NCBI RefSeq assembly: GCF_021245985.1 | Contig: NZ_JAJQXA010000003.1 | Coordinates: forward strand, 310,001-374,000 | DNA from: Flavobacterium soyae | GTDB lineage: Bacteria > Bacteroidota > Bacteroidia > Flavobacteriales > Flavobacteriaceae | Direction: 5' to 3' | DNA length: 64,000 bases | Shown here: in pieces, positions 47,927 to 57,353 of the stretch | How the letters are laid out: every line of letters begins with the position of its first letter | How positions within the stretch are numbered: the stretch's first letter is position 1 | The notes under the pieces: generated by a model | What the model was told of the DNA's origin: nothing | Seen by the model: the letters and a program-made list of their open reading frames with translations, nothing else | The model's database searches: none | Translations under genes and position numbers: made by a program

Positions 47927-48967
47927 ATGCCAAACTTAACTCATAAAAATGTACATAATTATTTTAAACTTGATGGCTATCATTTAAATGCTGCAGATTT
48001 ATGCCGTATTGGATATAGTTTTATTAAAGAAGGAGATGTATACGAACGAGCTATCGGAGAATTTTTTCTGGACTGGTTTGATCATAAAGATTATATCGAA
48101 ATGACAACCTCTGGAACAACGGGGCTTCCTAAGTTGGTTAGATTAGAAAAACAAGCGATGATTCAGTCTGCATTAGCAACGGGAGATTTTTTTGGTTTAG
48201 AGCCTGGAAATAAAGCTTTACTTTGTTTACCAACTCAGTTTATTGCTGGTAAAATGATGCTGGTTCGAAGTTTGATTTTAGGTTTAGAACTCGATGTTGT
48301 AGTTCCGAGTACAGAACCCTTGGCTTACAATAATAAGCAATATGATTTTGCAGCTATGGTTCCTCTGCAGGTTCAGAATTCTCTTGAAAAACTGGGTAAC
48401 ATTAAAAAGTTAATTATTGGCGGAGCGAAAACTGACAGCGATCTTATAGAGAAACTTTTGCCATTTAAAACGGAGATTTACGAAACGTACGGAATGACGG
48501 AAACCATAACGCATATTGCTGCTAAAAAAGTGGGAGAAAGTGCCTTTACAATTCTTCCAAATGTAAAAATCGAAAAAGACGATCGCGGCTGTCTGGTAAT
48601 TTATGTTTCTTCGATTTCTGAAGAACCAATTGTAACCAATGATCTGGTTGATTTAGTAAATGAAAATCAGTTTATATTTTTGGGAAGAATCGATAATGTA
48701 ATTAATAGTGGAGGAGTGAAGCTGATTCCGGAGCAGATTGAAGCGAAATTAACGGGCAGAATTAATAACCGCTTTTTTGTAACAGGAGTTCCTGATACTG
48801 TTTTAGGCGAAAAACTAATTCTTGTAATTGAAGGCGAAAAATATGATTTCTCTACTGACTTTTTTGATGTTTTGGGAAAGTTTGAAAAGCCAAAAGAGAT
48901 TGTTTTTGTTCCGAAGTTTAAGGAAAACGAAAACGGGAAGTTATTACGTAAGTCTAGTTTGCGATAG
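47927..48967 (+). CDS. menE: AMP-binding ligase, o-succinylbenzoate-CoA ligase-like
   Basis: This is an adenylate-forming enzyme of 346 residues. It has the P-loop-like MTTSGTTGLPKLVRL, the adenine-binding ETYGMTETITHIA, and FLGRIDNVINSGGVKLIPEQIEAKL with the hinge and C-terminal Lys region GKLLRKSSLR. It is short compared with usual MenE (about 450) because the first N-terminal part is reduced, as is common in Bacteroidota. The likely step is activation of o-succinylbenzoate with CoA in menaquinone synthesis. Other small acyl ligases cannot be excluded. Confidence 0.82.
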   Translation: MPNLTHKNVHNYFKLDGYHLNAADLCRIGYSFIKEGDVYERAIGEFFLDWFDHKDYIEMTTSGTTGLPKLVRLEKQAMIQSALATGDFFGLEPGNKALLCLPTQFIAGKMMLVRSLILGLELDVVVPSTEPLAYNNKQYDFAAMVPLQVQNSLEKLGNIKKLIIGGAKTDSDLIEKLLPFKTEIYETYGMTETITHIAAKKVGESAFTILPNVKIEKDDRGCLVIYVSSISEEPIVTNDLVDLVNENQFIFLGRIDNVINSGGVKLIPEQIEAKLTGRINNRFFVTGVPDTVLGEKLILVIEGEKYDFSTDFFDVLGKFEKPKEIVFVPKFKENENGKLLRKSSLR

Positions 48968-48984
48968 GAAAATATATAAAAATT

Positions 48985-49620
48985 TCAATATTTTAAATTC
49001 CAAATTCCAATTTTATAGTTGGGGTTTGGAATTTTTTTGTGCGTAGTGTTAAGTCCCTCCGGGCAATGTCATTAAGTTAAGCTTTTAGAAAATAAAATTA
49101 TTGCAAATCAAATCCGTGTTTATCCGAGTTTTTACGAAGTAAATCTGTTTTATCCGCGTCACAATTAGACGCTGATTTTACTGATTCGCTAAAGCGAAAA
49201 CGCTGATAAAAACTGATTTTTCTAATGACTTTCTTAATTAAACTGTTAAGTAATTTTATAGATTTCTTCTTAACTTAATGACATTGCCCTACGGGACAAA
49301 TGTTGATATTGTCTACTACGTTTTTACCGATATTTAACTTCTAACGGAGTTTTAAGAGAGAAATTAATGATTTGTTAAAAAAAAACAGATCTTTTAAGAA
49401 TATTTCGTAGAGATTTAATATCGGTAGAAAAAAGTGTAGAATATTTTAAGATATTCAAATCCTAAGATAAACTCCGTTAGGAGTTACATATCGGTAGAAA
49501 AAAAATGATCCCCATAAAATTGCCCCGTAGGGACTAAACAAATTATGGTAACAAAAAATACCAAAATAAAAATTCCAAATCCCAACTATAAAATTGGAAT
49601 TTGGAATTTAAAATATTAGA
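48985..49620. repeat. Nested inverted-repeat block
   Basis: The 49-bp outer arms (about 48988-49036 and 49570-49618; aaattccaaattccaatttt and complement) show one mismatch. The inner arms at 49050-49080 (aagtccctccgggcaatgtc...) and 49269-49297 pair over about 29 bp. A further ctccgttaggagttacatatcggtag region matches taccgatatttaacttctaacggag near 49328. No gene is visible in the block. Confidence 0.8.
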
Positions 49621-49638
49621 ATTTAAAATATTGAATTT

Positions 49639-50856
49639 TTATTTTGTTTTACGCTCTAATAATGCCATATAAAATCCATCAAAACCAGATTCTGAAGCCA
49701 ATATTTTACGATCCTGAATAAACGTAAATTCTTTTCCAATATCTGTTTTTAAGAATTTCTCTACTTGTTCCTGATTTTCAGATGGTAAAACAGAACAAGT
49801 TGCATAAACTAATTTTCCGCCTGGTTTTACAATTTTAGAATAGCTCTCTAAAACCTCGCTCTGAACTTTACGAATGTTATCAATAAATTCAGGCTGTAAT
49901 TTCCATTTAGAATCTGGATTTCTTTTTAAAACTCCTAAACCGCTGCAAGGTGCATCAATTAAAACACGGTCTGCTTTTTCGTGCAGCTTTTTGATCACTT
50001 TTGTAGTGTCAATAATGCGGTATTCAATGTTAAAAGCACCATTTCTTTTTGCTCTTAATTTCAATTGCTTTAGTTTGCTTTCATACAAATCCATTGCAAT
50101 CAATTGTCCTTTGTTTTTCATTAAAGAGGCAATGTGCAATGTTTTTCCGCCAGCTCCGGCGCACGTGTCAACAACACGCATTCCAGGTTTAACATCAAGA
50201 AAACCAGCAACTAATTGTGAGTTAGCATCCTGAACTTCAAAAAGTCCTTGTTTAAAAGCGTCAGTTAAGAATACGTTTGCTCTTTCTTTTAAAACCAAAG
50301 CCTCAGGCTGGTCTTTTAAATATTCAGTTTCAATATTTAAATCCATCAACGTGTTTCTCAGGCTTTCTTTAGTTCCTTTAAGCGTGTTTGTTCTTAAAAT
50401 AACTTTAGCAGGCTGGTTTTGAGCAGCAATTTCTTTTGCCCACACTTTTTCGCCAAGTTCTTTTACGCCCAATTCGTCCATCCAGTCCGGGATAGATTCT
50501 TTTAAAGCTCTAACTTTTGAAAGTTCATCAAAACGACCTTTTATTTTTCTTTCCGGAGTTCCTTCTAATTGTCTCCAATCCGGAATTGGATATCCTCTTA
50601 AAACGGCCCAAACCGCAAACATTCTCCATAAATTGTCTCTGTCGTAAGGTTCTTTTACTTCTGCAATTTCTGCATATAAACGTTTCCAGCGAACAATTTC
50701 ATATATCGTTTCAGCGACAAATTTCCTGTCAGAACTTCCCCAACGTTTGTCTTTTTTTAATGCTCTTGCTACCACTTTATCTGCATATTCGCCTTCATTG
50801 AAAATTGCGTTCAAAGAATCGATGGTAGTATAAACTAAATTTCTGTGTAATCTCAT
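49639..50856 (-). CDS. rsmB: RsmB/NSUN-family RNA (cytosine-C5) methyltransferase
   Basis: The protein has 405 residues. The N-terminal helical domain (1-130) is NusB-like and the C-terminal domain is a Rossmann methyltransferase. SAM binding is at VVDTCAGAGGKTLHIA. The two catalytic cysteines are in DAPCSGLGVLKRNPD and YATCSVLPSENQ. The family methylates C5 of cytosine in 16S rRNA (C967 in E. coli for RsmB) or tRNA. The site specificity is not certain. The start at 50856 gives the conserved MRLHRNLVYTTID N terminus. Confidence 0.88.
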   Translation of the reverse strand: MRLHRNLVYTTIDSLNAIFNEGEYADKVVARALKKDKRWGSSDRKFVAETIYEIVRWKRLYAEIAEVKEPYDRDNLWRMFAVWAVLRGYPIPDWRQLEGTPERKIKGRFDELSKVRALKESIPDWMDELGVKELGEKVWAKEIAAQNQPAKVILRTNTLKGTKESLRNTLMDLNIETEYLKDQPEALVLKERANVFLTDAFKQGLFEVQDANSQLVAGFLDVKPGMRVVDTCAGAGGKTLHIASLMKNKGQLIAMDLYESKLKQLKLRAKRNGAFNIEYRIIDTTKVIKKLHEKADRVLIDAPCSGLGVLKRNPDSKWKLQPEFIDNIRKVQSEVLESYSKIVKPGGKLVYATCSVLPSENQEQVEKFLKTDIGKEFTFIQDRKILASESGFDGFYMALLERKTK

Positions 50857-50945
50857 TTTAATTATTTGAGTTGCAAAGGTACTATTAATTGATTGAAAGT
50901 TAAATTTTTAATTTTGATTGTTATTTAGCTTTCCTTTTAAAAGAG

Positions 50946-50982
50946 AAAAACACTCTGATAAAGTTTTTAAAAGAGTGTTTTT
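50946..50982 (-). terminator. Terminator of kup
   Basis: The stem aaaaacactct / agagtgttttt with a 15-nt loop lies 25 bp beyond the kup stop. Confidence 0.85.
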
Positions 50983-51006
50983 CTGAAAATATTTTCTGCA
51001 GGCAGA

Positions 51007-52986
51007 TTATTCTTTTGTAATTATTCTTGTCAATCCGATATTTTCCGGAGCGTGAAGCACCATCGGGAATTTCTCTATTTTTACTGAGCTGCTGTCTAAT
51101 CCAAAAGCTCTTTCTTCAGACAAACTCAGTTTCTTAATAAAGAAATAAGAGTTCATGATAATATTTTCGTGCCACCTTAAATCATTATCATTTGATAAGA
51201 ATTTCTCAGACAATACAAATTTAAAGTCACCAATAATATTGTTTTTGTTTAATGATTCGTAACGGCTCGTAATATCAACTTCTCCGCGTTTTACCATGTC
51301 ACGAATAACTTCTCTAAACATTAAATTAATTTTCGTAGGCTCTCTAAAACCTAAGTTAAAATCGATTCTGTAGATATCATCTTTAGCGATTTCGGTAACT
51401 TTATATTGTGTTTTATAAGGTTCAGTAAGAATGTTTACGTGTACAAACCAGTAAATATCAGCTCTTTTTGGACGCTTTTGTAAAATCGAATAAATTACTT
51501 TTTCTTCCAGCTCGTCAACACGGTTAGCATTTGTCATGTAAACCAAATGCGTTGCATATTTTGGAATCGATAAATCTTTACTCAATTCAACCAATACCTT
51601 TTTGTAATCCTCAATTTTGATAATTTTAGTATAGCTTTTGTTGATTTTCTTAGCTAAGTACCAAATTGTCATTATCGAAATAAGAAGTATTGCAATGATT
51701 AAAGTTACATAACCTCCTTCGGCAAATTTTGTAATGTTAGCGATTAAGAAACTAAATTCGATCAATAAATAAATCGTGATAAGCGGAACCATAAAGTATA
51801 GTTTTACACGTTTCATGATTAAATAATAGTTCAGCAAAACGGTTGTCATAATCATACATAAAATGATCGCTAAACCATACGCATGCTCCATATTTCCTGA
51901 TTTTTCGAAGTGTAATACGATTCCAACACAACCAAAAAACAATAACCAGTTAATTGACGGAATATATAATTGTCCTTTAACTTCTGTAGGATATTTGATT
52001 TTTACTTTTGGCCAGAAATTTAAACGCATTGCTTCGTTTATCAATGTAAATGATCCACTAATAAGGGCTTGAGAAGCAATTACCGCTGCTAAAGTTGCAA
52101 CTACAATTCCGAATGGTAAAAACCAATGTGGCATAATTAGATAAAACGGGTTTCCATTTTCTCCGCCTAATTGCTGTAATGTACTTCCTTCATGATGAAT
52201 TAAGTAAGCAGCCTGACCAAAATAATTTAATACTAAAGTTGCTTTTACAAAAACCCAGCTGATTCTAATGTTTTTTCTACCGCAGTGTCCCATGTCTGAG
52301 TACAAAGCTTCGGCTCCGGTTGTACATAAAAATACAAATCCAAGAACAAAAAAGCCATCAGGATGAACCGAAAGTAAATGGTAAGCATAATATGGATTTA
52401 TAGCTTTAATAACTTCCGGGAAGTGTAAAATTTGGATAAATCCTAATGTTCCCAGCATTGCAAACCAAATAAGCATCATTGGTGCGAAAAACTTACCAAC
52501 TAATTTAGTTCCAAACTGCTGTATTGTAAATAAGATAAAAAGAATAGTAATAACAATGGAAATAATTGTCTTAGTTTCCATTGTAGGGTAGAATGCCCTA
52601 ATACCTTCAACTGCTGATGAAATCGAAATTGGCGGTGTTATAATACCGTCAGCAAGCAAGGCGCTTCCTCCAATAATGGCAGGTACAATAAGCCACTGGA
52701 TTTTTGTCTTTTTGACTAATGCATATAATGCAAAAATACCACCTTCACCATGATTATCGGCACTTAAAGTAATAAGAACGTATTTTATTGTAGTTTGTAA
52801 AGTAAGAGTCCAAAAAACACAAGAAATACCTCCCAATACGATGTCAGCATTTATGGTATGTTCGCCAAGTATAGCTTTCATTACATAAAGTGGAGACGTA
52901 CCAATGTCTCCATAAATAATCCCTAATGTTATCAATAAACCCCCAATAGACAACTTACTATGTAAGTTTTTATGCGATGCGCTCAT
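51007..52986 (-). CDS. kup: Kup-type potassium uptake transporter
   Basis: This inner-membrane K+/H+ symporter of 659 residues has about twelve hydrophobic segments in the first 440, then a cytosolic C-terminal domain of about 200 residues. The family signature GIIYGDIGTSPLYVMKAIL is at about 17-36. NHGEGGIFALYALV and GTSPLY are the classical KUP/HAK motifs. Length agrees with the usual 620-650. It is monocistronic with its own terminator. Confidence 0.95.
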   Translation of the reverse strand: MSASHKNLHSKLSIGGLLITLGIIYGDIGTSPLYVMKAILGEHTINADIVLGGISCVFWTLTLQTTIKYVLITLSADNHGEGGIFALYALVKKTKIQWLIVPAIIGGSALLADGIITPPISISSAVEGIRAFYPTMETKTIISIVITILFILFTIQQFGTKLVGKFFAPMMLIWFAMLGTLGFIQILHFPEVIKAINPYYAYHLLSVHPDGFFVLGFVFLCTTGAEALYSDMGHCGRKNIRISWVFVKATLVLNYFGQAAYLIHHEGSTLQQLGGENGNPFYLIMPHWFLPFGIVVATLAAVIASQALISGSFTLINEAMRLNFWPKVKIKYPTEVKGQLYIPSINWLLFFGCVGIVLHFEKSGNMEHAYGLAIILCMIMTTVLLNYYLIMKRVKLYFMVPLITIYLLIEFSFLIANITKFAEGGYVTLIIAILLISIMTIWYLAKKINKSYTKIIKIEDYKKVLVELSKDLSIPKYATHLVYMTNANRVDELEEKVIYSILQKRPKRADIYWFVHVNILTEPYKTQYKVTEIAKDDIYRIDFNLGFREPTKINLMFREVIRDMVKRGEVDITSRYESLNKNNIIGDFKFVLSEKFLSNDNDLRWHENIIMNSYFFIKKLSLSEERAFGLDSSSVKIEKFPMVLHAPENIGLTRIITKE

Positions 52987-53062
52987 GTATATTTTTAATA
53001 AAAGACGGTTGCAAATTTACTGTTTTAAAACAAATTAGCGACAATTATAATTAAAAAGATAA

Positions 53063-53097
53063 AAAAAAGCACAATCCCCAAATTGTGCTTTTAATTT
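53063..53097 (-). terminator. Terminator of the Asn/Arg-rich lipoprotein gene
   Basis: The stem aaaagcacaat / attgtgctttt has a 6-nt loop and an adjacent T-run in the minus-strand sense. Confidence 0.8.
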
Positions 53098-53118
53098 TTA
53101 ATATAAATTTAGATATTC

Positions 53119-54438
53119 TTAACCTCTTCTTCCACCGCCTCTAGAGCTTGAACCGCCTTCTCTTTGTGGCTGGCTGCCTCTTGATTCCTGACTCATTCTT
53201 GGTGATTCAGAACGTTGTGGGGCACTTTGGGGTCTTGAAGCGTTTGAACTGTTTTGAGAGTTTGATCTGTTTTCAGAGTAACTTCTTGGAGCTTCTGTTC
53301 TTTGAACAGGAGCAGATTGAGTTGCATTTGGTCTGCTGGCTCTGTTTTCAGAATAACCTCTAGGTGCTTCATTCGTTTGTGAAGATGCTCTATTAGTATT
53401 ATAATTTCTGTTTTCTGAATTTCCTCTTTGAACAGCAGCTGAGTTATTTCTGTTATAATCTATTCTTGGTTCTGTTCTCGTGGTATTTTCAGTTCTAACA
53501 GGATTATTAACAGTAGCTGCGTTATCTCTGTTATTAATTGTTACACGATTTGTATTGCTGTAACTTCTATCAGAATTATTTCTGCCGTTGTTGTAATCTC
53601 TGTTTGTATTTCTATTTTCAGTAGAAGATACTCTTCCTGTATTTGATCTGTTAGAGTAGTTGTAAGTATTTTGAGTTCTGTTAGATTCTCTATTTGCAAC
53701 TCTTCTTTGATCTAAATCATATCTGTTGCTTACATTAGAATGTCTTTGAGCAAAACTATTGTTTGGTCTCATTCTTTCATAACCGTAAGTACGTCTTGAT
53801 TCATAAAGAACCGGAGCTCTGTAACTTCTTCTGATGTTTACATAATTGTAACTGTTATGAACGTTGATACATACATTTATGTTATTTCTGTATCTGTACA
53901 CAGGATAAGGTCTCCATGCTGCATAATAGGTAGGGTAGTAGCCCCAATACCAAGTTGAATAGTATGGTCTGTAATTAGTAACCCAAAATGAAGTATAAAT
54001 TACTGGAGCTACACTATAAACCGGCTCATAAATATAGTTGTCACCATATAAATAAGTATTACCTACAACTTGTACGCTTACTTTGTTGTAATTGTCTCTT
54101 TCAACATCAATCGTAGCTACATCCTGATAAACATCGCGGTCTAAAACGGCCTGAATAATTACAACGTGAGTTCTGTCTTCTACAGATTCTATTACACGTA
54201 AATAATCAACCTGGTCATCACCATTTAAATCAAGGTTTGAGATTTGATATTTAGGATCATTTAATCTTCTTTCAAAATCTTGAAGATTAGCAGATTCTCC
54301 AAACATTGAAGCAACAGCTCTTAAATCTAAATTATCACTTATATCTGAATTTTTTGCGTAAACAGTAGTTTGGTTTTGTGCCCCGCAAGAACCAAAAACT
54401 AATGCTACAACCGCTATTAAAAGTAATTTCGTTTTCAT
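53119..54438 (-). CDS. Secreted lipoprotein with Asn/Arg/Ser-rich C-terminal half
   Basis: The protein has 439 residues with lipobox VFGSC (Cys 18). Residues 30-130 form a compact domain with DLNGDDQVDYLRVIE, an EF-hand-like calcium loop. Residues 140-210 are Tyr/Trp/Pro-rich (YYSTWYWGYYPTYYAAW), and the last about 230 residues are low complexity rich in Asn, Arg, Ser and Thr with repeated RNTQNTYNYSNRSN-like units. It ends RGGGRRG. The mixture suggests a cell-surface protein with a disordered positively charged tail. No family name is assigned. Confidence 0.7.
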   Translation of the reverse strand: MKTKLLLIAVVALVFGSCGAQNQTTVYAKNSDISDNLDLRAVASMFGESANLQDFERRLNDPKYQISNLDLNGDDQVDYLRVIESVEDRTHVVIIQAVLDRDVYQDVATIDVERDNYNKVSVQVVGNTYLYGDNYIYEPVYSVAPVIYTSFWVTNYRPYYSTWYWGYYPTYYAAWRPYPVYRYRNNINVCINVHNSYNYVNIRRSYRAPVLYESRRTYGYERMRPNNSFAQRHSNVSNRYDLDQRRVANRESNRTQNTYNYSNRSNTGRVSSTENRNTNRDYNNGRNNSDRSYSNTNRVTINNRDNAATVNNPVRTENTTRTEPRIDYNRNNSAAVQRGNSENRNYNTNRASSQTNEAPRGYSENRASRPNATQSAPVQRTEAPRSYSENRSNSQNSSNASRPQSAPQRSESPRMSQESRGSQPQREGGSSSRGGGRRG

Positions 54439-54677
54439 GACTAAATCATATTAAATTATTTGTGATAGGAGATATCCAATTACTGTGCCATAAATTAATA
54501 TCTGATATTTATGTATGTAAATAACACATTTGTAGGTTGTTATGTTTTTTGTTGAATTGTATTTTAATTTTGATTGAACAAAAAAAGCCGAAAAATTATT
54601 ATTTTCTGAAAATAAACAAAACATATTTGAGATGTTAGAAATAATTGTATTTTAGCATTGAACAAATCTTAATTTTT

Positions 54678-55739
54678 ATGAAAAAACTAATTTTATTTTT
54701 TGGTGTTTTTATTTTATTAATGTCTTTTAGCACGCTTAATATCAGTAATAGAAAAGCTTATAATAGTGGTTTTATATCAGTAAAAATCGATACATTATTT
54801 CAGGATAAAATTAGCATACGAGCAATCTTAATTGATAAAGATAAGGTCTGGTATGGGGGAGATAACTCTCGTTTTGGTTATTATGATTTAAATAAAAAAG
54901 AAAAATTTGAAGAACATATTTATCGTGATACACTAAAATTAGAATTTAGAAGTATTGCGCAAAATTCAAAAAATATCTTTTTGCTAAGTGTTGCTAATCC
55001 GGCGTTGCTTTATTCAGTTTCAAAGAAAGACCATAAAGTTAAGTTAGTTTATAAAGAAGTTAATGCAAAGGTTTTTTATGACAGTATGCAATTTTGGAAT
55101 GATAAAGAAGGAATAGCAATTGGAGACCCTACAGAAGATACTTTTTCAGTAATTGTAACTCGTGACGGAGGAGAAACATGGACAAAATTACTATCGGATA
55201 AATTGCCTACAAACGCAACCGGCGAAGCGGCTTTTGCCGCAAGTAATACTAATATAGTTGTAAAAGGTGACGATACATGGCTGGTTTCTGGTGGAAAAAA
55301 AGCACGTGTTTTTTATTCTCCTGACAAAGCAAAAACATGGAAAGTAGTTGAAACGCCTATTGTTCAGGGAAAAACTATGACGGGTATTTATACTGCCGAT
55401 TTTTACGATTCAAAGCATGGTTTTATTGCAGGCGGTGATTATGATCTTCCAAATAAAAAATCGGGTAATAAGGCTTTTACCAAAGATGGTGGAAAAACAT
55501 GGGAATTAATTGGCCAGGATCTGGGCTTTGGATACGCTTCATGCATACAATATGTTCCGGGTGGAAATGGTAAAGAAATTATTTGTGTGGGTTCTGAAGG
55601 GATTCAATATTCTCAAAATGGAGGTGAAAACTGGACACAATTGTCTACAGATTCTAAACTTTTTACAATTCGTTTTGTTAACAGAAATGTTGCAATTGCA
55701 GCAGGATATAATAAAGTAGTTCGACTAAACTTTAAATAA
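54678..55739 (+). CDS. Ycf48-like / sialidase-type beta-propeller protein, exported
   Basis: From the ATG at 54678 the protein has 353 residues; an in-frame TTG at 54645 is less likely. A hydrophobic signal KKLILFFGVFILLMSF opens the protein. Repeats TRDGGETWTKLL, PDKAKTWKVVE, TKDGGKTWELIG and QNGGENWTQLS are the BNR/Asp-box pattern of propellers such as photosystem-II factor Ycf48 or Kelch-like oxidoreductases. A non-enzymatic scaffold or a glycosidase-like role are both possible. Function is unknown. Confidence 0.82.
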   Translation: MKKLILFFGVFILLMSFSTLNISNRKAYNSGFISVKIDTLFQDKISIRAILIDKDKVWYGGDNSRFGYYDLNKKEKFEEHIYRDTLKLEFRSIAQNSKNIFLLSVANPALLYSVSKKDHKVKLVYKEVNAKVFYDSMQFWNDKEGIAIGDPTEDTFSVIVTRDGGETWTKLLSDKLPTNATGEAAFAASNTNIVVKGDDTWLVSGGKKARVFYSPDKAKTWKVVETPIVQGKTMTGIYTADFYDSKHGFIAGGDYDLPNKKSGNKAFTKDGGKTWELIGQDLGFGYASCIQYVPGGNGKEIICVGSEGIQYSQNGGENWTQLSTDSKLFTIRFVNRNVAIAAGYNKVVRLNFK

Positions 55740-55743
55740 AAAA

Positions 55744-55794
55744 AATAAGAACCCTAAATAATAAAGTAAGTATTATTATATAGGGTTCTTATCG
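55744..55794. terminator. Bidirectional terminator between convergent genes
   Basis: The 12-bp stem ataagaaccct / agggttcttat has an AT-rich loop with further pairing potential. It serves the propeller gene and the ECF operon. Confidence 0.75.
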
Positions 55795-55815
55795 CTGTTG
55801 TTTCTTCAAGGAAAT

Positions 55816-56271
55816 TTATTTTCCTGCTTTGTCCCGATATTGTTTCAACAATTTTCGGTTAAAATCATCTTCAGATTTTTTAAGCTTTAATATCTTTTTT
55901 GCCGGTAATACCTTTTTTAGGTTTGTCATAAACTTTTCACGCAAAAGATACAATTCTTTATCTGTGCATTCAATTTGTGACAACAATGTAACGGCTTCTT
56001 TTTCTGAAATTGAATTTATATTGTCATCGTCCAATTTTTTTAGATACGTTTTCATTTTATCATGGCGCAATTCAAATTGTTTGTCATCATACGCATTATA
56101 AATTGGCCAAAATTTCTCTGCTTCTGCAGGTGTAAGCTCAAGTTCTGTTGTTAAAAACGAAACCTTAAAAGCTTTGATTTTTTCACGCTTTTCATCTGTT
56201 TTATCATTTTGTGCATAAAATGAAAAAGTAACTAAAAACAGAAGTAATGCTAATATATTTTTGATTTTCAT
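55816..56271 (-). CDS. Periplasmic Spy/CpxP-like helical protein of the ECF operon
   Basis: The protein has 151 residues with a signal peptide ending FSFYAQ. Mature part is helical and strongly charged (KREKIKAFKVSFLTTELELTPAEAEKFWPIYNAYDDKQFELRH). The ELTPAEAEKFWPIYN segment recalls the LTxxQ motif of Spy/CpxP chaperones and stress sensors. Third gene of the sigma factor operon, 18 bp after the middle gene. It may signal envelope status to the anti-sigma factor, which is inference. Confidence 0.78.
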   Translation of the reverse strand: MKIKNILALLLFLVTFSFYAQNDKTDEKREKIKAFKVSFLTTELELTPAEAEKFWPIYNAYDDKQFELRHDKMKTYLKKLDDDNINSISEKEAVTLLSQIECTDKELYLLREKFMTNLKKVLPAKKILKLKKSEDDFNRKLLKQYRDKAGK

Positions 56272-56289
56272 ATTTGTATAATTTTGTTT

Positions 56290-56703
56290 TTATTCAGAAA
56301 TTAAATTTTCAATATTAGGATTTGCAGCTAAAGCATCTTCCAAAGTTTCCTCCTCAAGGGCTACATTTTTATTTAGTTTGTCAATATCTTTACTGTCTAA
56401 CTCTTTAATTAAATCGTATTGGTTTAAATTCGATTGATAAGCCAGGTACGTTTCCAGCGTTGCTTCGTCAAGCTCTTTTGATGCTTTATAATAGTGATTT
56501 GCTGTTGGAATCATAAAGGCAATAAAAACCGCGGCCGCAGCAGCTATCGAAATAACTTTTTTGCGTTTATAAAGAGGAATTACTTTTACTTCTCTTTCAT
56601 TAATCTGTTCTAAAACTTTTGCCGAAAAAGTATCAAAATAATGATCAGGAGTTTTAAATCCTGATTTTACTTTCGGTTCGTTTTCTAATTTAAATTCTTT
56701 CAT
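56290..56703 (-). CDS. Probable anti-sigma factor (single transmembrane helix)
   Basis: The protein has 137 residues: a cytosolic N-terminal part (1-48) with FKTPDHYFDTFSAKVLEQINE, a transmembrane segment at about 50-68 (VISIAAAAAVFIAFMIPTA), and a periplasmic acidic tail (69-137). It lies 33 bp after the ECF sigma factor gene, the normal position of its inhibitor. It has no zinc-binding motif HxxxCxxC. The anti-sigma role is inferred from position and topology. Confidence 0.7.
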   Translation of the reverse strand: MKEFKLENEPKVKSGFKTPDHYFDTFSAKVLEQINEREVKVIPLYKRKKVISIAAAAAVFIAFMIPTANHYYKASKELDEATLETYLAYQSNLNQYDLIKELDSKDIDKLNKNVALEEETLEDALAANPNIENLISE

Positions 56704-56736
56704 AATGTCTGTAAGATAAGATTTGCTATAAAAGGT

Positions 56737-57279
56737 TTAATTTGTTGTAACATATAATTCTATTTTTTTCACCGCATGATGATATGATGCTTTTAATGCA
56801 CCAACGGATGTGCTAAGAATTTCTGCGATTTCTTCATATTTTAATTCCTGAAAATATTTCATCTTAAAAACCAGCTGCTGCTTTTCTGGCAGTGTAACAA
56901 TTGCTTTTTGAAGTTTGATCTGGATTTCATCTCCATCAAAATAAACATCTGATTTTAGATTGTCGATCGTTTTGTTTTGTAAATCCTCAGAAGTTATGCC
57001 TTTTAATTTTGCTTTCTGATTTAAAAAAGTCAAAGCTTCGTTTGTCGCAATTCGATACATCCAGGAAAAGAGTTTACTTTCTCCCTTAAAGTTTTTTAAG
57101 TACTGAAATACCTTTACAAAAGTATTCTGTAAAACATCATCTGCATCATCATGATTCAAAACAATATTTCGAATATGAGAATACAGCGGTTTTTGATAAT
57201 CAGATATAAGCTTTTGAAACGCTGTGTTTTGCGTTTTAGGATCTAATAATTGTTGTATAAATTCCTTTTCGTCGATCAA
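56737..57279 (-). CDS. ECF-type RNA polymerase sigma factor
   Basis: The protein has 180 residues. Region 2 has NHDDADDVLQNTFVKVFQYLKNFKGESKLFSWMYRIATNEAL (about 40-85), the core-binding and -10 reading section. Region 4 is VTLPEKQQLVFKMKYFQELKYEEIAEILSTSVGALKASYHHAVKKI (130-175), the -35 reading helix-turn-helix. It heads a three-gene operon with a membrane protein and a periplasmic protein. It probably responds to envelope stress. Confidence 0.92.
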   Translation of the reverse strand: MIDEKEFIQQLLDPKTQNTAFQKLISDYQKPLYSHIRNIVLNHDDADDVLQNTFVKVFQYLKNFKGESKLFSWMYRIATNEALTFLNQKAKLKGITSEDLQNKTIDNLKSDVYFDGDEIQIKLQKAIVTLPEKQQLVFKMKYFQELKYEEIAEILSTSVGALKASYHHAVKKIELYVTTN

Positions 57280-57353
57280 ACTTTTTGATTTATCAAACCT
57301 TATATTGACTTAGATTGAATTTTAAACAAAAGGTTTAATTCACCTTTAAAAAA

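Noticed and set aside
47927..48967. Truncated MenE pseudogene
   Set aside because: All core adenylation motifs and the C-terminal lysine region are present; a short form is common in the phylum.
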